A stretch of 37,463 nt of DNA from an uncultured Opitutia bacterium (GTDB taxonomy: Bacteria > Verrucomicrobiota > Verrucomicrobiia > Opitutales > UBA953), in the NCBI GenBank assembly GCA_903889525.1, contig CAISXT010000006.1:1-37463 (forward strand), read 5' to 3'. This document shows, piece after piece, positions 17,395 to 26,031 of the stretch. The position numbers were made by a program, and so were the translations under genes. Position 1 is the first letter of the stretch, and the number at the start of each line of letters is the position of its first letter. Below the pieces are notes generated by a model. It saw only the letters and a list, made by a program, of their open reading frames with translations. It ran no database searches and was not told the origin of the DNA.

Positions 17395-17816
17395 TGTCGA
17401 TGGGCCTGGCAACTAGACGGGCAGAGCTCATCGCCGAACTCGAGCCCTTCTCCGATCATCACGAGCGCTTTCAATATGTCATCGATCGGGCGAAGTCCGC
17501 CCCGACGCTGCCGGCCGAACTCAAGCTCGACGCTTTCCTCATCGAAGGCTGTACCTCCAACCTCTGGCTGGTGCCTTCGGTCGAACACGGGGTCTGTCAT
17601 TTCCGCTGTGATGCCGACTCACTGATTACCAAGGGCATCGCGCACCTGGTCTGCGAATTCTACGACGGCGCCACGCCGGCTGAAGTCGCCGCCACGGATG
17701 CCGACTTCCTTTCGGCGGTCGGCGTGACCCAGCACCTGTCGCCCAATCGCCGCAACGGTCTGGCCAATCTGGTCGCGAAAGTCCGGACCTTCGGCCGGGC
17801 GGCCATTAATTCCTGA
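17394..17816 (+). CDS. sufE: SufE-family cysteine desulfuration protein
   Basis: A 140-residue cytosolic sulfur acceptor. SufE takes the persulfide from the SufS cysteine desulfurase and passes it to SufB for Fe-S cluster assembly. The active cysteine is Cys53 in EGCTSNLWLV, matching the family GCxSxVW pattern. The C-terminal part GLTQHLSPNRRNGL appears here as GVTQHLSPNRRNGLANLV, also diagnostic. I start at the ATG at 17394, which overlaps the preceding stop; an ATG at 17400 is possible. No sufS or sufBCD genes are nearby, so its partner is encoded elsewhere. Confidence 0.92.
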   Translation: MSMGLATRRAELIAELEPFSDHHERFQYVIDRAKSAPTLPAELKLDAFLIEGCTSNLWLVPSVEHGVCHFRCDADSLITKGIAHLVCEFYDGATPAEVAATDADFLSAVGVTQHLSPNRRNGLANLVAKVRTFGRAAINS

Positions 17817-17838
17817 TAAGGCCTAGTGGCAGGCCTTA
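17817..17838. repeat. Perfect 8-bp inverted repeat after sufE
   Basis: TAAGGCCT (17817-17824) and AGGCCTTA (17831-17838) flank a 6-nt loop, starting one base after the sufE stop. On the plus strand it is followed by A residues rather than a T-tract, so it is a poor intrinsic terminator. It may protect or process the 3' end of the transcript; this is inference. Confidence 0.4.
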
Positions 17839-17898
17839 AAAACGGCTTCCCCGACGAATGAAATTTGCGAAGCGCCACCTTTCGGGTCTTATGCACGC

Positions 17899-18849
17899 AT
17901 GAGCCACAAGCCTGCCCTTGCGGCCACCACGCCTAATCGCGGCCTGCTCATCCTCTGCCTCGTCACGCTTTGCTGGTCCATTCTCGTCCTCCAAGCGGGC
18001 GGCTTCACGACCAGCATCCGCGCGGGCATGGCTTTCCTCGATTGGCCGCTCTCCAATGGCTCCGTCAATCCGCCAGGCTGGCTCACGGAAATCGATAAGT
18101 TCGCCGAACATTCGCACCGCCTCGCCGCCACCGGACTCGGACTCCTCGCCATCGCCATCGCCGTCATGCATGGCCTCCGCGAGCCCCGACCACGCGTCCG
18201 GCTGGCCACCTACGTCTTAGTCGGCCTCGTCGTGATGCAGGGCGTGCTCGGCGGGCTCCGCGTCTTGCTAGACAATCAGAACATCGGGGGCGAAGGCAAC
18301 GTGAAGGCCGTCGGCTTCGCCGTCGCCCACGCCGTCAACGCCCAACTCACGCTCGCGCTGCTCGCCTTCATCGCTCTCTCCCACAGCATCTCCTGGCACG
18401 CCGCCAAGAAAGATACCGCCCGCAAAGTGCGGCGCGTCGGGATCACCGCCGCTATCCTCGTCCTGTCCGTGATTCTCGCCGGCGCCGTGATGCGCCAAGG
18501 TCACTGGACCGTCTGGGTCTCCGCCCCGAGCGAAGGAATCTTTATCCCCTCGGCGGGCGTCGGCATCGTCTGGTGGGTTAATCTACTCCACCGCGGCGGC
18601 GCCGTACTCGCAGGTGTCTTCGTCCTCACCTTCGCAGTGATGCTTGCCCGCCGCGGCTATTCACTCCCTCGCTGGTCTTCGCTGATTGCGTTGCTTTCCC
18701 TGCAGGTGCTGCTCGGCGTCTTAAGCATTCAACTGCCGAACAACCCACACGTCCGCACCGTGCACCTCGTCGTAGGTGCGGCACTATTCTCCAGCTTGTG
18801 CGCCACCGCCGCCCTTGTTCACCGCCGCGCGGTCGATCGCCGAGCCTAA
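17899..18849 (+). CDS. ctaA: Heme A synthase (COX15/CtaA family)
   Basis: A 316-residue inner-membrane protein that oxidises the C8 methyl group of heme O to the formyl of heme A. About eight hydrophobic segments are visible. Heme-ligand histidines occur in EHSHRLAATGLG (helix 2 region), HAVNAQLTLALLAF, NLLHRGGAVLAG and RTVHLVVGAALF, the four-helix pattern of the family. It is followed 56 nt later by ctaB, the enzyme supplying its substrate. The pair implies a heme aa3-type cytochrome oxidase encoded elsewhere. No Shine-Dalgarno sequence is apparent. Confidence 0.94.
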   Translation: MSHKPALAATTPNRGLLILCLVTLCWSILVLQAGGFTTSIRAGMAFLDWPLSNGSVNPPGWLTEIDKFAEHSHRLAATGLGLLAIAIAVMHGLREPRPRVRLATYVLVGLVVMQGVLGGLRVLLDNQNIGGEGNVKAVGFAVAHAVNAQLTLALLAFIALSHSISWHAAKKDTARKVRRVGITAAILVLSVILAGAVMRQGHWTVWVSAPSEGIFIPSAGVGIVWWVNLLHRGGAVLAGVFVLTFAVMLARRGYSLPRWSSLIALLSLQVLLGVLSIQLPNNPHVRTVHLVVGAALFSSLCATAALVHRRAVDRRA

Positions 18850-18905
18850 GGCAATGGCGGCCGATTTACCTTTAACCCTTCAGCCAAAACCGCCACGACA
18901 ACTGC

Positions 18906-19805
18906 ATGAGTGAACGCGCTGGATCATTGCCTGCTGCCTACTGGGAGCTGACGAAGCCCCGGCTGTCGTTCCTATCCGTGCTCACCTCCCTCGCTGGCTA
19001 TTTCTGCAGTGAACCGGAACAAGGCGTCGACGCCCGCGTGCTCATCTGCCTCGCGATCGGCACGGCGCTCGCCGCCGGGGGCTGTGGGGCGGTGAACATG
19101 TGGTGGGAAAGCGAAGCGGACGCGAAGATGGAGCGCACCCGCAATCGGCCAATTCCCGCTGGCATCATCCGCCCGGGCGCCGCCCTATTGTTCGGGATGT
19201 TTCTACTCTCGCTCGGCGTCGGGCTGGTCTGGACCAGAGTCAACCCGCTGGCGGGAGCGCTGACCGCGGCCACCGCCATCTCCTATCTGTTTTTCTATAC
19301 GCCGCTCAAGACCATGACTGCATGGTGCACGCTGGTCGGCTCACTGCCTGGGGCGATTCCGCCCATCATCGGCACCGCCGCCAAACTCGGGCAAAGCGGC
19401 GACCCCCATATCGACACAATGGGCTGGTTGCTCTTTGGACTCCTCTTCTTCTGGCAGGTGCCCCACTTCATGGCTCTAGCGGTAATGTGCCGTGAAGACT
19501 ACACCCGGGGCGGATTCAAAGTGGCAACCGTCGACGACCCTTCCGGACGCTCGGCCGCCATCTGGGCGCTGCTATTCATCATCCCGATGCTTTTCGTCGC
19601 TGGCGCCATCGCTACGGTTTTCTTCCCGGGCTGGACCGGTCCCTATGTCTGGATCTCCTTCATCGCCGGTGCTTGGTTCTTCAAGTTGACACTGGATTTC
19701 GCCCTGCCTCAGCGACGAGACGCGGTCGCCAAGCCGTTATTCCTAGCCTCGATTCTGTACCTGCCGGTCGTCCTGTTGACTCTGACGCTCAATCGTCTTT
19801 TCTAA
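18906..19805 (+). CDS. ctaB: Protoheme IX farnesyltransferase (heme O synthase)
   Basis: A 299-residue UbiA-superfamily membrane enzyme that adds a farnesyl group to heme B to make heme O. It begins YWELTKPRLSFLSVLTSLAGY, the family-typical TKPR helix. The first prenyl-binding motif is NMWWESEADAKMERTRNRPIP: Asn, then Glu in place of the usual first Asp, then Asp four residues on, then RTRNRP. The later FWQVPHFMALAVMCREDYTRGG is also characteristic. It pairs with ctaA. The 5-formyl-THF cyclo-ligase gene starts 5 nt after its stop. The Glu replacement is the only oddity. Confidence 0.95.
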   Translation: MSERAGSLPAAYWELTKPRLSFLSVLTSLAGYFCSEPEQGVDARVLICLAIGTALAAGGCGAVNMWWESEADAKMERTRNRPIPAGIIRPGAALLFGMFLLSLGVGLVWTRVNPLAGALTAATAISYLFFYTPLKTMTAWCTLVGSLPGAIPPIIGTAAKLGQSGDPHIDTMGWLLFGLLFFWQVPHFMALAVMCREDYTRGGFKVATVDDPSGRSAAIWALLFIIPMLFVAGAIATVFFPGWTGPYVWISFIAGAWFFKLTLDFALPQRRDAVAKPLFLASILYLPVVLLTLTLNRLF

Positions 19806-19810
19806 AGCGC

Positions 19811-20392
19811 ATGGAAACGCGTGCCGCCAAGGACAGCCTGCGCGCTGAACTCAAGGCCCGCCGCACGGCCCTGACGCCCCTTGAATTGCAGGTCGCCGGC
19901 GATGCCGCCGCCCGCCTCATCACGCAACTCCCAGAATGGAAGCAGTCGAAGACGATCTGCCTTTATGCGTCTTTGGGCGGGGAACTTCCGACCGACGCGC
20001 TAATGGCGATCGCCCTGCTTGAGGGCAAGCGATTGCTCCTTCCACGTGTAACGAACAAGACCGCTCTCACGCTACACGAGGTCACCGATCTCGCATCCCT
20101 CCAGCCGTCTCGCCTCGGCATCCGTGAACCGAAGCCCTCGGCCCCCGTCGCGACGCTGTCCGAGGCCGGCCTCATCCTTGTTCCCGGATTGGGCTTCGAC
20201 GGTGCCGGCCGACGCCTCGGCTTCGGCGGCGGGTTCTATGACCGACTTCTAGCCAAACCACCCCGAAAGACCTTCCTGCTCGGCCATGCCCATTCCTTCC
20301 AGATGGTCCCCCGCCTGCCCGACGAGGCTCATGATATTAAAGTTAAGGCCGTCGCCACCCCGCAGGGTGTGATTCGGTGCCGAGTCCGCTAG
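19811..20392 (+). CDS. 5-formyltetrahydrofolate cyclo-ligase
   Basis: A 193-residue cytosolic enzyme that converts 5-formyl-THF to 5,10-methenyl-THF with ATP. The ATG at 19811, 5 nt after ctaB, gives MEQR-like METRAAKDSLRAELKARRTAL, matching the basic N-terminal helix of the family. The frame runs on upstream into ctaB, but those codons are not part of the family. Conserved parts are LYASLGGELPT, LLLPRV, and the signature VPGLGFDGAGRRLGFGGGFYDR with GGGFYDR. In other species the gene is called ygfA, fau or MTHFS. Confidence 0.94.
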   Translation: METRAAKDSLRAELKARRTALTPLELQVAGDAAARLITQLPEWKQSKTICLYASLGGELPTDALMAIALLEGKRLLLPRVTNKTALTLHEVTDLASLQPSRLGIREPKPSAPVATLSEAGLILVPGLGFDGAGRRLGFGGGFYDRLLAKPPRKTFLLGHAHSFQMVPRLPDEAHDIKVKAVATPQGVIRCRVR

Positions 20393-20425
20393 CAAGTTTG
20401 CCAAGCGCGAGGTTTTATGTCCGTT

Positions 20426-20430
20426 GGAGG
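20426..20430 (+). promoter_or_regulatory. Strong Shine-Dalgarno site deciding the uvrA start
   Basis: GGAGG stands 7 nt before the ATG at 20438. An upstream in-frame ATG at 20417 has GAGG only 4 nt before it, a poorer spacing. This is one of few clear ribosome-binding sites in the window and favours 20438. Confidence 0.55.
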
Positions 20431-20437
20431 GTCGCCG

Positions 20438-23400
20438 ATGACCGCCCCCCGACCAGACGCCATTCGCCTCCGCGGCGTTCGCCAGAACAACCTGAAGGGT
20501 TTCGACGTCGATATCCCGGTCGGGAAACTGGTCGTAGTCACCGGCCTCAGCGGCGCCGGCAAGTCGTCGCTGGTTTTTGATACGCTGCACGCGGAAGGGC
20601 AACGACGCTACGTCGAGACGTTCAGCCCCTACGTTCGGCAGTTTCTGGAGTTACTCCCTTCGCCGGCCCTCGACTCTGCGGAAAACGTCCGCCCATCCGT
20701 CGCCATCAAGCAGGGTAATGCCGTCCGCACCTCGCGCTCGACGGTCGGCACGATGACGGAGTTGTGCGATTGGTTTAAAGTCTGGTTCGCCCACCGGGCC
20801 GAACTCATCGATCCGGCCAGCGGCCTCGCCGTGATCCCGCGCGGTCCCGATGCCGCCTGGCAGGACTCGCTGGCGCGGTTCATCGATCAATCCGTGTCGC
20901 TGGCCTTCGCCGTGGGCAAACCGGAGTCACTCGGATGGAAGACTATCGCGGAAGAGTTTACCCGGGCAGGCTTCAGCCGCGCCTTTGCCCATGGCCAGCG
21001 CATCCGCCTGACCGAAGATGAAATTCAGGCCGAAGCGACCGAGCTGCTGATCATCCAGGATCGCGTCCCGATAGCGAAATCCCAGGCCTCGCGCTTTCAT
21101 GAAGCCGCGCTCGCCGCCTACCGTCTAGGTGGCGGCCGGCTTCGCCTGCTCGATGATCACGGCAATGAGCTTTCGCGCTACAGCGAAGCCCTGGAATCAC
21201 CCGTCAACGGGCGTAAATTCCGGCCCGCCTCGCCGGCACTCTTCTCTTTTAATTCACCGGTCGGCGCCTGCCCTGAATGCCGCGGCTTTGGTCGAGTCAT
21301 CGGACTTGATTGGAATAAAATTATCCCAAATCCGGCGCTCACCCTGGCTGAAGGTGCCATCGCCTCCTTCCAAGGTACAGTCTACGGCGAATCGCAGAAA
21401 GACCTCGCCAAGGCGTGTCGCAAGGAGGGTATCCCGCTCGACGTGCCGTGGAAGAAACTCTCCGCCGCCCATCGTAAGTTCATCGAAAACGGCGAGCCCA
21501 GCTATGTCCCGGGCGAGTGGGATTCCAAGTGGTACGGGATCCGCGGGTTCTTCCGCTGGCTCGAATCATCGACTTACAAGATGCACGTGCGCGTCTTCCT
21601 GTCACGCTGGCGCGCCTACGAGCAGTGCCCCAAGTGCCAAGGTCGCCGCTTTCGCGAAGAATCTCTCTGCTGGCGCTGGCAGGCCAAGACGCTCCCGGAG
21701 CTCTACGCCATCCCGGCCACGGATTTACGCCGCTTGCTCGCCCCACTGGCGCCGAAAGACTCGCGGCATCCGGCCGACCACGCCCTCGAGGCGATTCTCG
21801 CCCGCCTCGGGTACCTTGAAGCGGTTGGCCTGGGCTACCTCGCCTTAGATCGGCTTTCGCGCACGCTCTCGGGGGGCGAAGTCCAGCGCGTGAACCTGAC
21901 CTCCTGCCTCGGCGCTTGCCTGGCGGATACGGTCTTCGTCCTCGATGAACCCAGCGTCGGCATGCACGCCCGTGATTTATCCCGCATGGTGGGCATCCTT
22001 CGCGGGCTCGTCGAGCAAGGCAACACGGTCGTGGTCGTCGAGCATGATGAGTCGGTGATGCGGTCCGCCGATTGGCTCATCGAAATCGGCCCGCGGCCCG
22101 GCGCCGAAGGCGGGCACCTGCTTTACCAAGGCCCGCCCAAAGGCATCCTGAAGCTGAAAGAATCAGCGACGGGCAATTGGCTCTCCGGCCGCCGCCAACC
22201 TGAGAAACGCGCCCCACGCAGCGTCGACGATACGACTCCGCGCCTGCGCGTCACGGGCGCCACGGTGAATAATCTGCGCGACTTTGCCTGCACCATCCCG
22301 CTGGGTCGACTCGTCGGTCTCTGCGGCGTGTCTGGCTCAGGGAAATCCACCCTACTCCACCAAGTCATCGGCCGCCGTGACCCTGAGTCCGGCGATCAAG
22401 CCGAAGAATCCAAGTGGCTCAAGTTCGACAAAGAGCCCGAAGAGGTCGCCTTAGTCGATCAATCGCCTGCCACGCGCACGCCGCGCTCGAACCCAGCCCT
22501 CTACGTTGGCGCCTGGGATGCGATTCGTAATCTGATAGGTAACTCGGCCGAAGCCAAAGCCGCCGGACTCACGCCTTCGCACTTCTCCTTCAATGCCGGC
22601 GAAGGGCGCTGCGAACGTTGCGGCGGGGCGGGCTGGGAAACGGTGGAGATGCAGTTCGTCTCGGACGTCGCCCTGCCCTGTCCGTCCTGTAATGGTAAAC
22701 GCTTTCGCGACGAGGTGCTCGCTTTCCAGTACGACGGTAAATCTGTCGGGGACCTCCTGGCAATGTCCATCACGGACGCCCGCAAGTTCCTCGGTGCGCG
22801 CACCCCGGCCTCCACGCAGCTCGCCTGCCTCGAGGAAGTTGGCCTCGGCTATCTCTCGATGGGCCAGCCACTCACGACCCTCTCCGGGGGCGAAGCCCAG
22901 CGACTCAAGCTAGTTCGCTACCTCTCTAAAATCGATACCCGTAAGCGCGGCGCACTCCTCTTGCTTGATGAACCGACGACGGGGTTGCACCGCGAAGATG
23001 TCTCCCGCTTGATCGGCTTACTCCACCGCCTCACCGAGGCTGGCCACTCACTGATCGTCGTCGAGCACCAGCTCGATGTGCTGAAAGCCTGCGATTGGAT
23101 TATGGAGATGGGGCCCGAAGCCGGGCCCGGCGGCGGCCACCTGGTCGCGCAAGGCACCCCCGCCGAAGTCGCCCTCGCGGGTACGGTGACCGGCGAATTC
23201 CTCGCCAAAGGTGACGAAGCCTTCGCCGATGCCGAAACCCGAAAGAGCCGCCCACGCCCGACCTCCATCTCCCTGCGCGGCGCCCGCGAGCATAACCTCA
23301 AAGACGTCTCCCTCGAAATTCCGCACGGCTCGCTCACCGTGATGACGGGTGTCTCCGGCTCCGGTAAATCATCCTTGGCTTTCGATATCTTGTTTGCGGA

Positions 23401-25954
23401 AGGTCAGCGCCGCTTCCTCGAATGCGTCTCCGCTTACGCACGACAGTTTGTCGAACAACTCCCCAAGCCCGACATCGACTCACTCACCGGCCTCCCGCCC
23501 ACGGTCGCGATTGAACAACGTGTGACGCGCGGCTCCGCCAAATCGACGGTGGCCACGGTCACCGAGGTCGCGCAATACCTCCGCGTACTCTTTGCGCGGG
23601 CTGGCGTGCTCCATAGCCCGACAACTGGCGAGCCCCTCGAAGAAATGACGGAGGACGCGGTCGTCCGGCTGGTCGCCAAGAAAGCCAAGGCGCTCAAGAA
23701 AGGCTCCCTGCTCGTGGCCGCACCGCTGGTCCGCGCCCGCAAGGGGCACCATCGCCCCCTCGCTGAGTGGGCGGAAACGAAAGGCCTTCGCCTCCTGCGT
23801 TGCGACGGCAAGATGCTCAAGGTCGATGGCTTCGACGGACTCGATCGCTACTCCGAGCACGACGTCGACGCCATCTTTGGTGAAATCCGGCCTGACGGTT
23901 TAATCCTTCTCCCGGATGAAACGGAAGAGTCCGGCGAAAAAGCCCTCCGCACCTTAGTCCGCCAGGCACTGGCCTCCGGGAAAAACGCCTGCGTGCTCCT
24001 TGATCCGCATGGTCACCAGCTGGGCTACTTCTCGACGGCCCGAAGCGACCCTGCTACCGGCGAAGCGTTCCCGGAAGTCGACCCGAAGCATCTCTCCTGG
24101 AACTCGCCCCGCGGCTGGTGCCCGGATTGCCGCGGCCATGGACTGGAAGTCACCACGTTCTCCGCCGATGAAGAAGAGTCGCTAAATGAGAATGCCATCG
24201 CGGATCGGGTTGGCGAAAAGATCTGCCCTACCTGCCACGGCGAGCGGCTCGGGCCCATCGGGCGTTCCGTCAAACTCGCCGGCCCCAAGGGACGCTCGCT
24301 CTCATTGCCAGGACTGCTTCGACTCCAACCCGATGAATCACTGGCGTTCCTCAGCAGCCTGAAACTCGAAGCCCGCGAAAAAGCCATTGTCGGTGCGTTG
24401 TTGCCCGAAATCGGCGCACGCCTGCGCTTCCTCGACTCAGTCGGCCTCGGTTACCTGGCCCTCGATCGCGGGGCGGATACCCTCTCGGGTGGCGAAGCCC
24501 AACGCATCCGACTCGCCGCCCAGCTCGGCTCCACGCTCTCCGGCGCGCTCTACGTACTCGACGAACCGAGCATCGGGCTACACCCGCGCGATAACGACCG
24601 ACTCATCGAGTCTCTCCGCGAACTCCGCGATCGCGGCAATACCGTGCTCGTCGTCGAACACGATGAAGACACGATGCGGGCCGCCGACCTCGTGGTGGAT
24701 ATGGGCCCCGGCGCGGGCGTTCACGGCGGCGAAATCGTCGCCCAGGGCACCGCCGCCGCGCTGGAAAAACGCCCCGACTCTGTCACGGGCCGCTTCCTGA
24801 AAGAAGCCATCCCGCATCCACTCCGCGGAACCCGCCGTCCGGTCGCCGGTCAAGGCGCTCCCGCCGAATGGATTAAACTCCGGCACGCCGCTTTACGTAA
24901 CCTCAAGGGCTTCGACGTGCAGTTCCCGGTCGGACGGCTCACCGTCGTCTGCGGCGTTTCCGGCGCTGGCAAGAGCACCCTGATCACCGACCTACTCGCC
25001 CCGGCCATCCGCGCGGCCATCGCCAAAAAGAAAGATGGGCTGACCGGCAAGGAAGCACTCACGGCGGTATCGCACGCAGGAAAGCCTGCCTTCACCTCCC
25101 TTTCTGGACTGAAAAGCTTCCGCCAATTGGTCGTCGTAGACCAAGAGCCGATCGGCAAGACCCCTCGCTCTACCCCGGCGACTTACATCGGTGCGTGGGA
25201 TCTGATTCGGGAACGACTAGCCTCACTACCCGAAGCGGCCATCCGTGGCCACACCGCCGGCTTCTTCTCTTTCAATACTTCCGGCGGCCGCTGCGAATGC
25301 TGCTCAGGCGCGGGCCGAATCAAACTCGAGATGAGCTTCCTGCCCGACACTTATGTCCCGTGCGAAGAATGCGCGGGCACTCGCTACGGCGCCGCCGCTA
25401 AAGCCATTCAATGGAACGGCAAGTCCGCGGCGGACCTCTTAGCGATGACGTTTGAGGAAGCGGCCGAGTTTCTCTCCTTCGACGCCAAGCTGGGCGACCT
25501 GTGTAAGCTGATGGTGAAAACCGGCTTGGGCTATTTAACCCTAGGACAAAGCAGCCCCACGCTCTCCGGCGGCGAAGCCCAGCGCCTCAAACTGGTCAGC
25601 GAACTGGCCCAAGGCCTGCCCACCTTCCGCGAACGGTCGCGCGGAGAGATTCGCCCGAACCTCTACATCCTTGAAGAGCCAACCATCGGACTCCATCAAT
25701 CGGATTGCCGGCGCCTCATTGAGCTCGTGCATGCACTCATTGATCAAGGCCACACCGTGATCGTCATCGAGCACCACCCTGACGTGATTGCCGAAGCCGA
25801 CTGGGTCGTAGAAATCGGGCCAGAAGGCGGCAACGCCGGCGGGCAATTGGTGCATGCAGGCGACCCAGAATCCCTCGCTGCCCATCGGAAATCACCGACC
25901 GCCCCCTCCTTGCGCCTGACGCTCGAGCGCGGCAAGGCCCTCACCCGAGCTTAA
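20438..25954 (+). CDS. uvrA: Excinuclease ABC subunit A, double-length tandem fusion
   Basis: A 1838-residue protein, twice the length of normal UvrA (about 940), that detects DNA damage for nucleotide-excision repair with UvrB and UvrC. Two complete UvrA units lie head to tail, giving four ABC ATPase domains. Walker A motifs are GLSGAGKSS (36-44), GVSGSGKST (630-638), GVSGSGKSS (971-979) and GVSGAGKST (1506-1514). LSGGE signatures lie near 478, 815, 1349 and 1709. The second zinc modules are intact (CERC/CPSC; CECC/CEEC). In both units the first module keeps only one CxxC, and unit 2 lacks about 85 residues present in unit 1. The fusion resembles chlamydial UvrA, which I recall as about 1790 residues. 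An alternative start is at 20417. Confidence 0.95.
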   Translation: MTAPRPDAIRLRGVRQNNLKGFDVDIPVGKLVVVTGLSGAGKSSLVFDTLHAEGQRRYVETFSPYVRQFLELLPSPALDSAENVRPSVAIKQGNAVRTSRSTVGTMTELCDWFKVWFAHRAELIDPASGLAVIPRGPDAAWQDSLARFIDQSVSLAFAVGKPESLGWKTIAEEFTRAGFSRAFAHGQRIRLTEDEIQAEATELLIIQDRVPIAKSQASRFHEAALAAYRLGGGRLRLLDDHGNELSRYSEALESPVNGRKFRPASPALFSFNSPVGACPECRGFGRVIGLDWNKIIPNPALTLAEGAIASFQGTVYGESQKDLAKACRKEGIPLDVPWKKLSAAHRKFIENGEPSYVPGEWDSKWYGIRGFFRWLESSTYKMHVRVFLSRWRAYEQCPKCQGRRFREESLCWRWQAKTLPELYAIPATDLRRLLAPLAPKDSRHPADHALEAILARLGYLEAVGLGYLALDRLSRTLSGGEVQRVNLTSCLGACLADTVFVLDEPSVGMHARDLSRMVGILRGLVEQGNTVVVVEHDESVMRSADWLIEIGPRPGAEGGHLLYQGPPKGILKLKESATGNWLSGRRQPEKRAPRSVDDTTPRLRVTGATVNNLRDFACTIPLGRLVGLCGVSGSGKSTLLHQVIGRRDPESGDQAEESKWLKFDKEPEEVALVDQSPATRTPRSNPALYVGAWDAIRNLIGNSAEAKAAGLTPSHFSFNAGEGRCERCGGAGWETVEMQFVSDVALPCPSCNGKRFRDEVLAFQYDGKSVGDLLAMSITDARKFLGARTPASTQLACLEEVGLGYLSMGQPLTTLSGGEAQRLKLVRYLSKIDTRKRGALLLLDEPTTGLHREDVSRLIGLLHRLTEAGHSLIVVEHQLDVLKACDWIMEMGPEAGPGGGHLVAQGTPAEVALAGTVTGEFLAKGDEAFADAETRKSRPRPTSISLRGAREHNLKDVSLEIPHGSLTVMTGVSGSGKSSLAFDILFAEGQRRFLECVSAYARQFVEQLPKPDIDSLTGLPPTVAIEQRVTRGSAKSTVATVTEVAQYLRVLFARAGVLHSPTTGEPLEEMTEDAVVRLVAKKAKALKKGSLLVAAPLVRARKGHHRPLAEWAETKGLRLLRCDGKMLKVDGFDGLDRYSEHDVDAIFGEIRPDGLILLPDETEESGEKALRTLVRQALASGKNACVLLDPHGHQLGYFSTARSDPATGEAFPEVDPKHLSWNSPRGWCPDCRGHGLEVTTFSADEEESLNENAIADRVGEKICPTCHGERLGPIGRSVKLAGPKGRSLSLPGLLRLQPDESLAFLSSLKLEAREKAIVGALLPEIGARLRFLDSVGLGYLALDRGADTLSGGEAQRIRLAAQLGSTLSGALYVLDEPSIGLHPRDNDRLIESLRELRDRGNTVLVVEHDEDTMRAADLVVDMGPGAGVHGGEIVAQGTAAALEKRPDSVTGRFLKEAIPHPLRGTRRPVAGQGAPAEWIKLRHAALRNLKGFDVQFPVGRLTVVCGVSGAGKSTLITDLLAPAIRAAIAKKKDGLTGKEALTAVSHAGKPAFTSLSGLKSFRQLVVVDQEPIGKTPRSTPATYIGAWDLIRERLASLPEAAIRGHTAGFFSFNTSGGRCECCSGAGRIKLEMSFLPDTYVPCEECAGTRYGAAAKAIQWNGKSAADLLAMTFEEAAEFLSFDAKLGDLCKLMVKTGLGYLTLGQSSPTLSGGEAQRLKLVSELAQGLPTFRERSRGEIRPNLYILEEPTIGLHQSDCRRLIELVHALIDQGHTVIVIEHHPDVIAEADWVVEIGPEGGNAGGQLVHAGDPESLAAHRKSPTAPSLRLTLERGKALTRA

Positions 25955-26031
25955 ATCAGCAGTTAATTAGGGAGGGGTGGTGATGTTCTTTTGACCAACG
26001 ACCGAGCAAAGCCATTGTCACGCCATCGACC

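Noticed and set aside
17817-17838. Rho-independent terminator after sufE
   Set aside because: The 8-bp hairpin is perfect, but A residues rather than a T-run follow on the plus strand. It is kept only as an inverted repeat.
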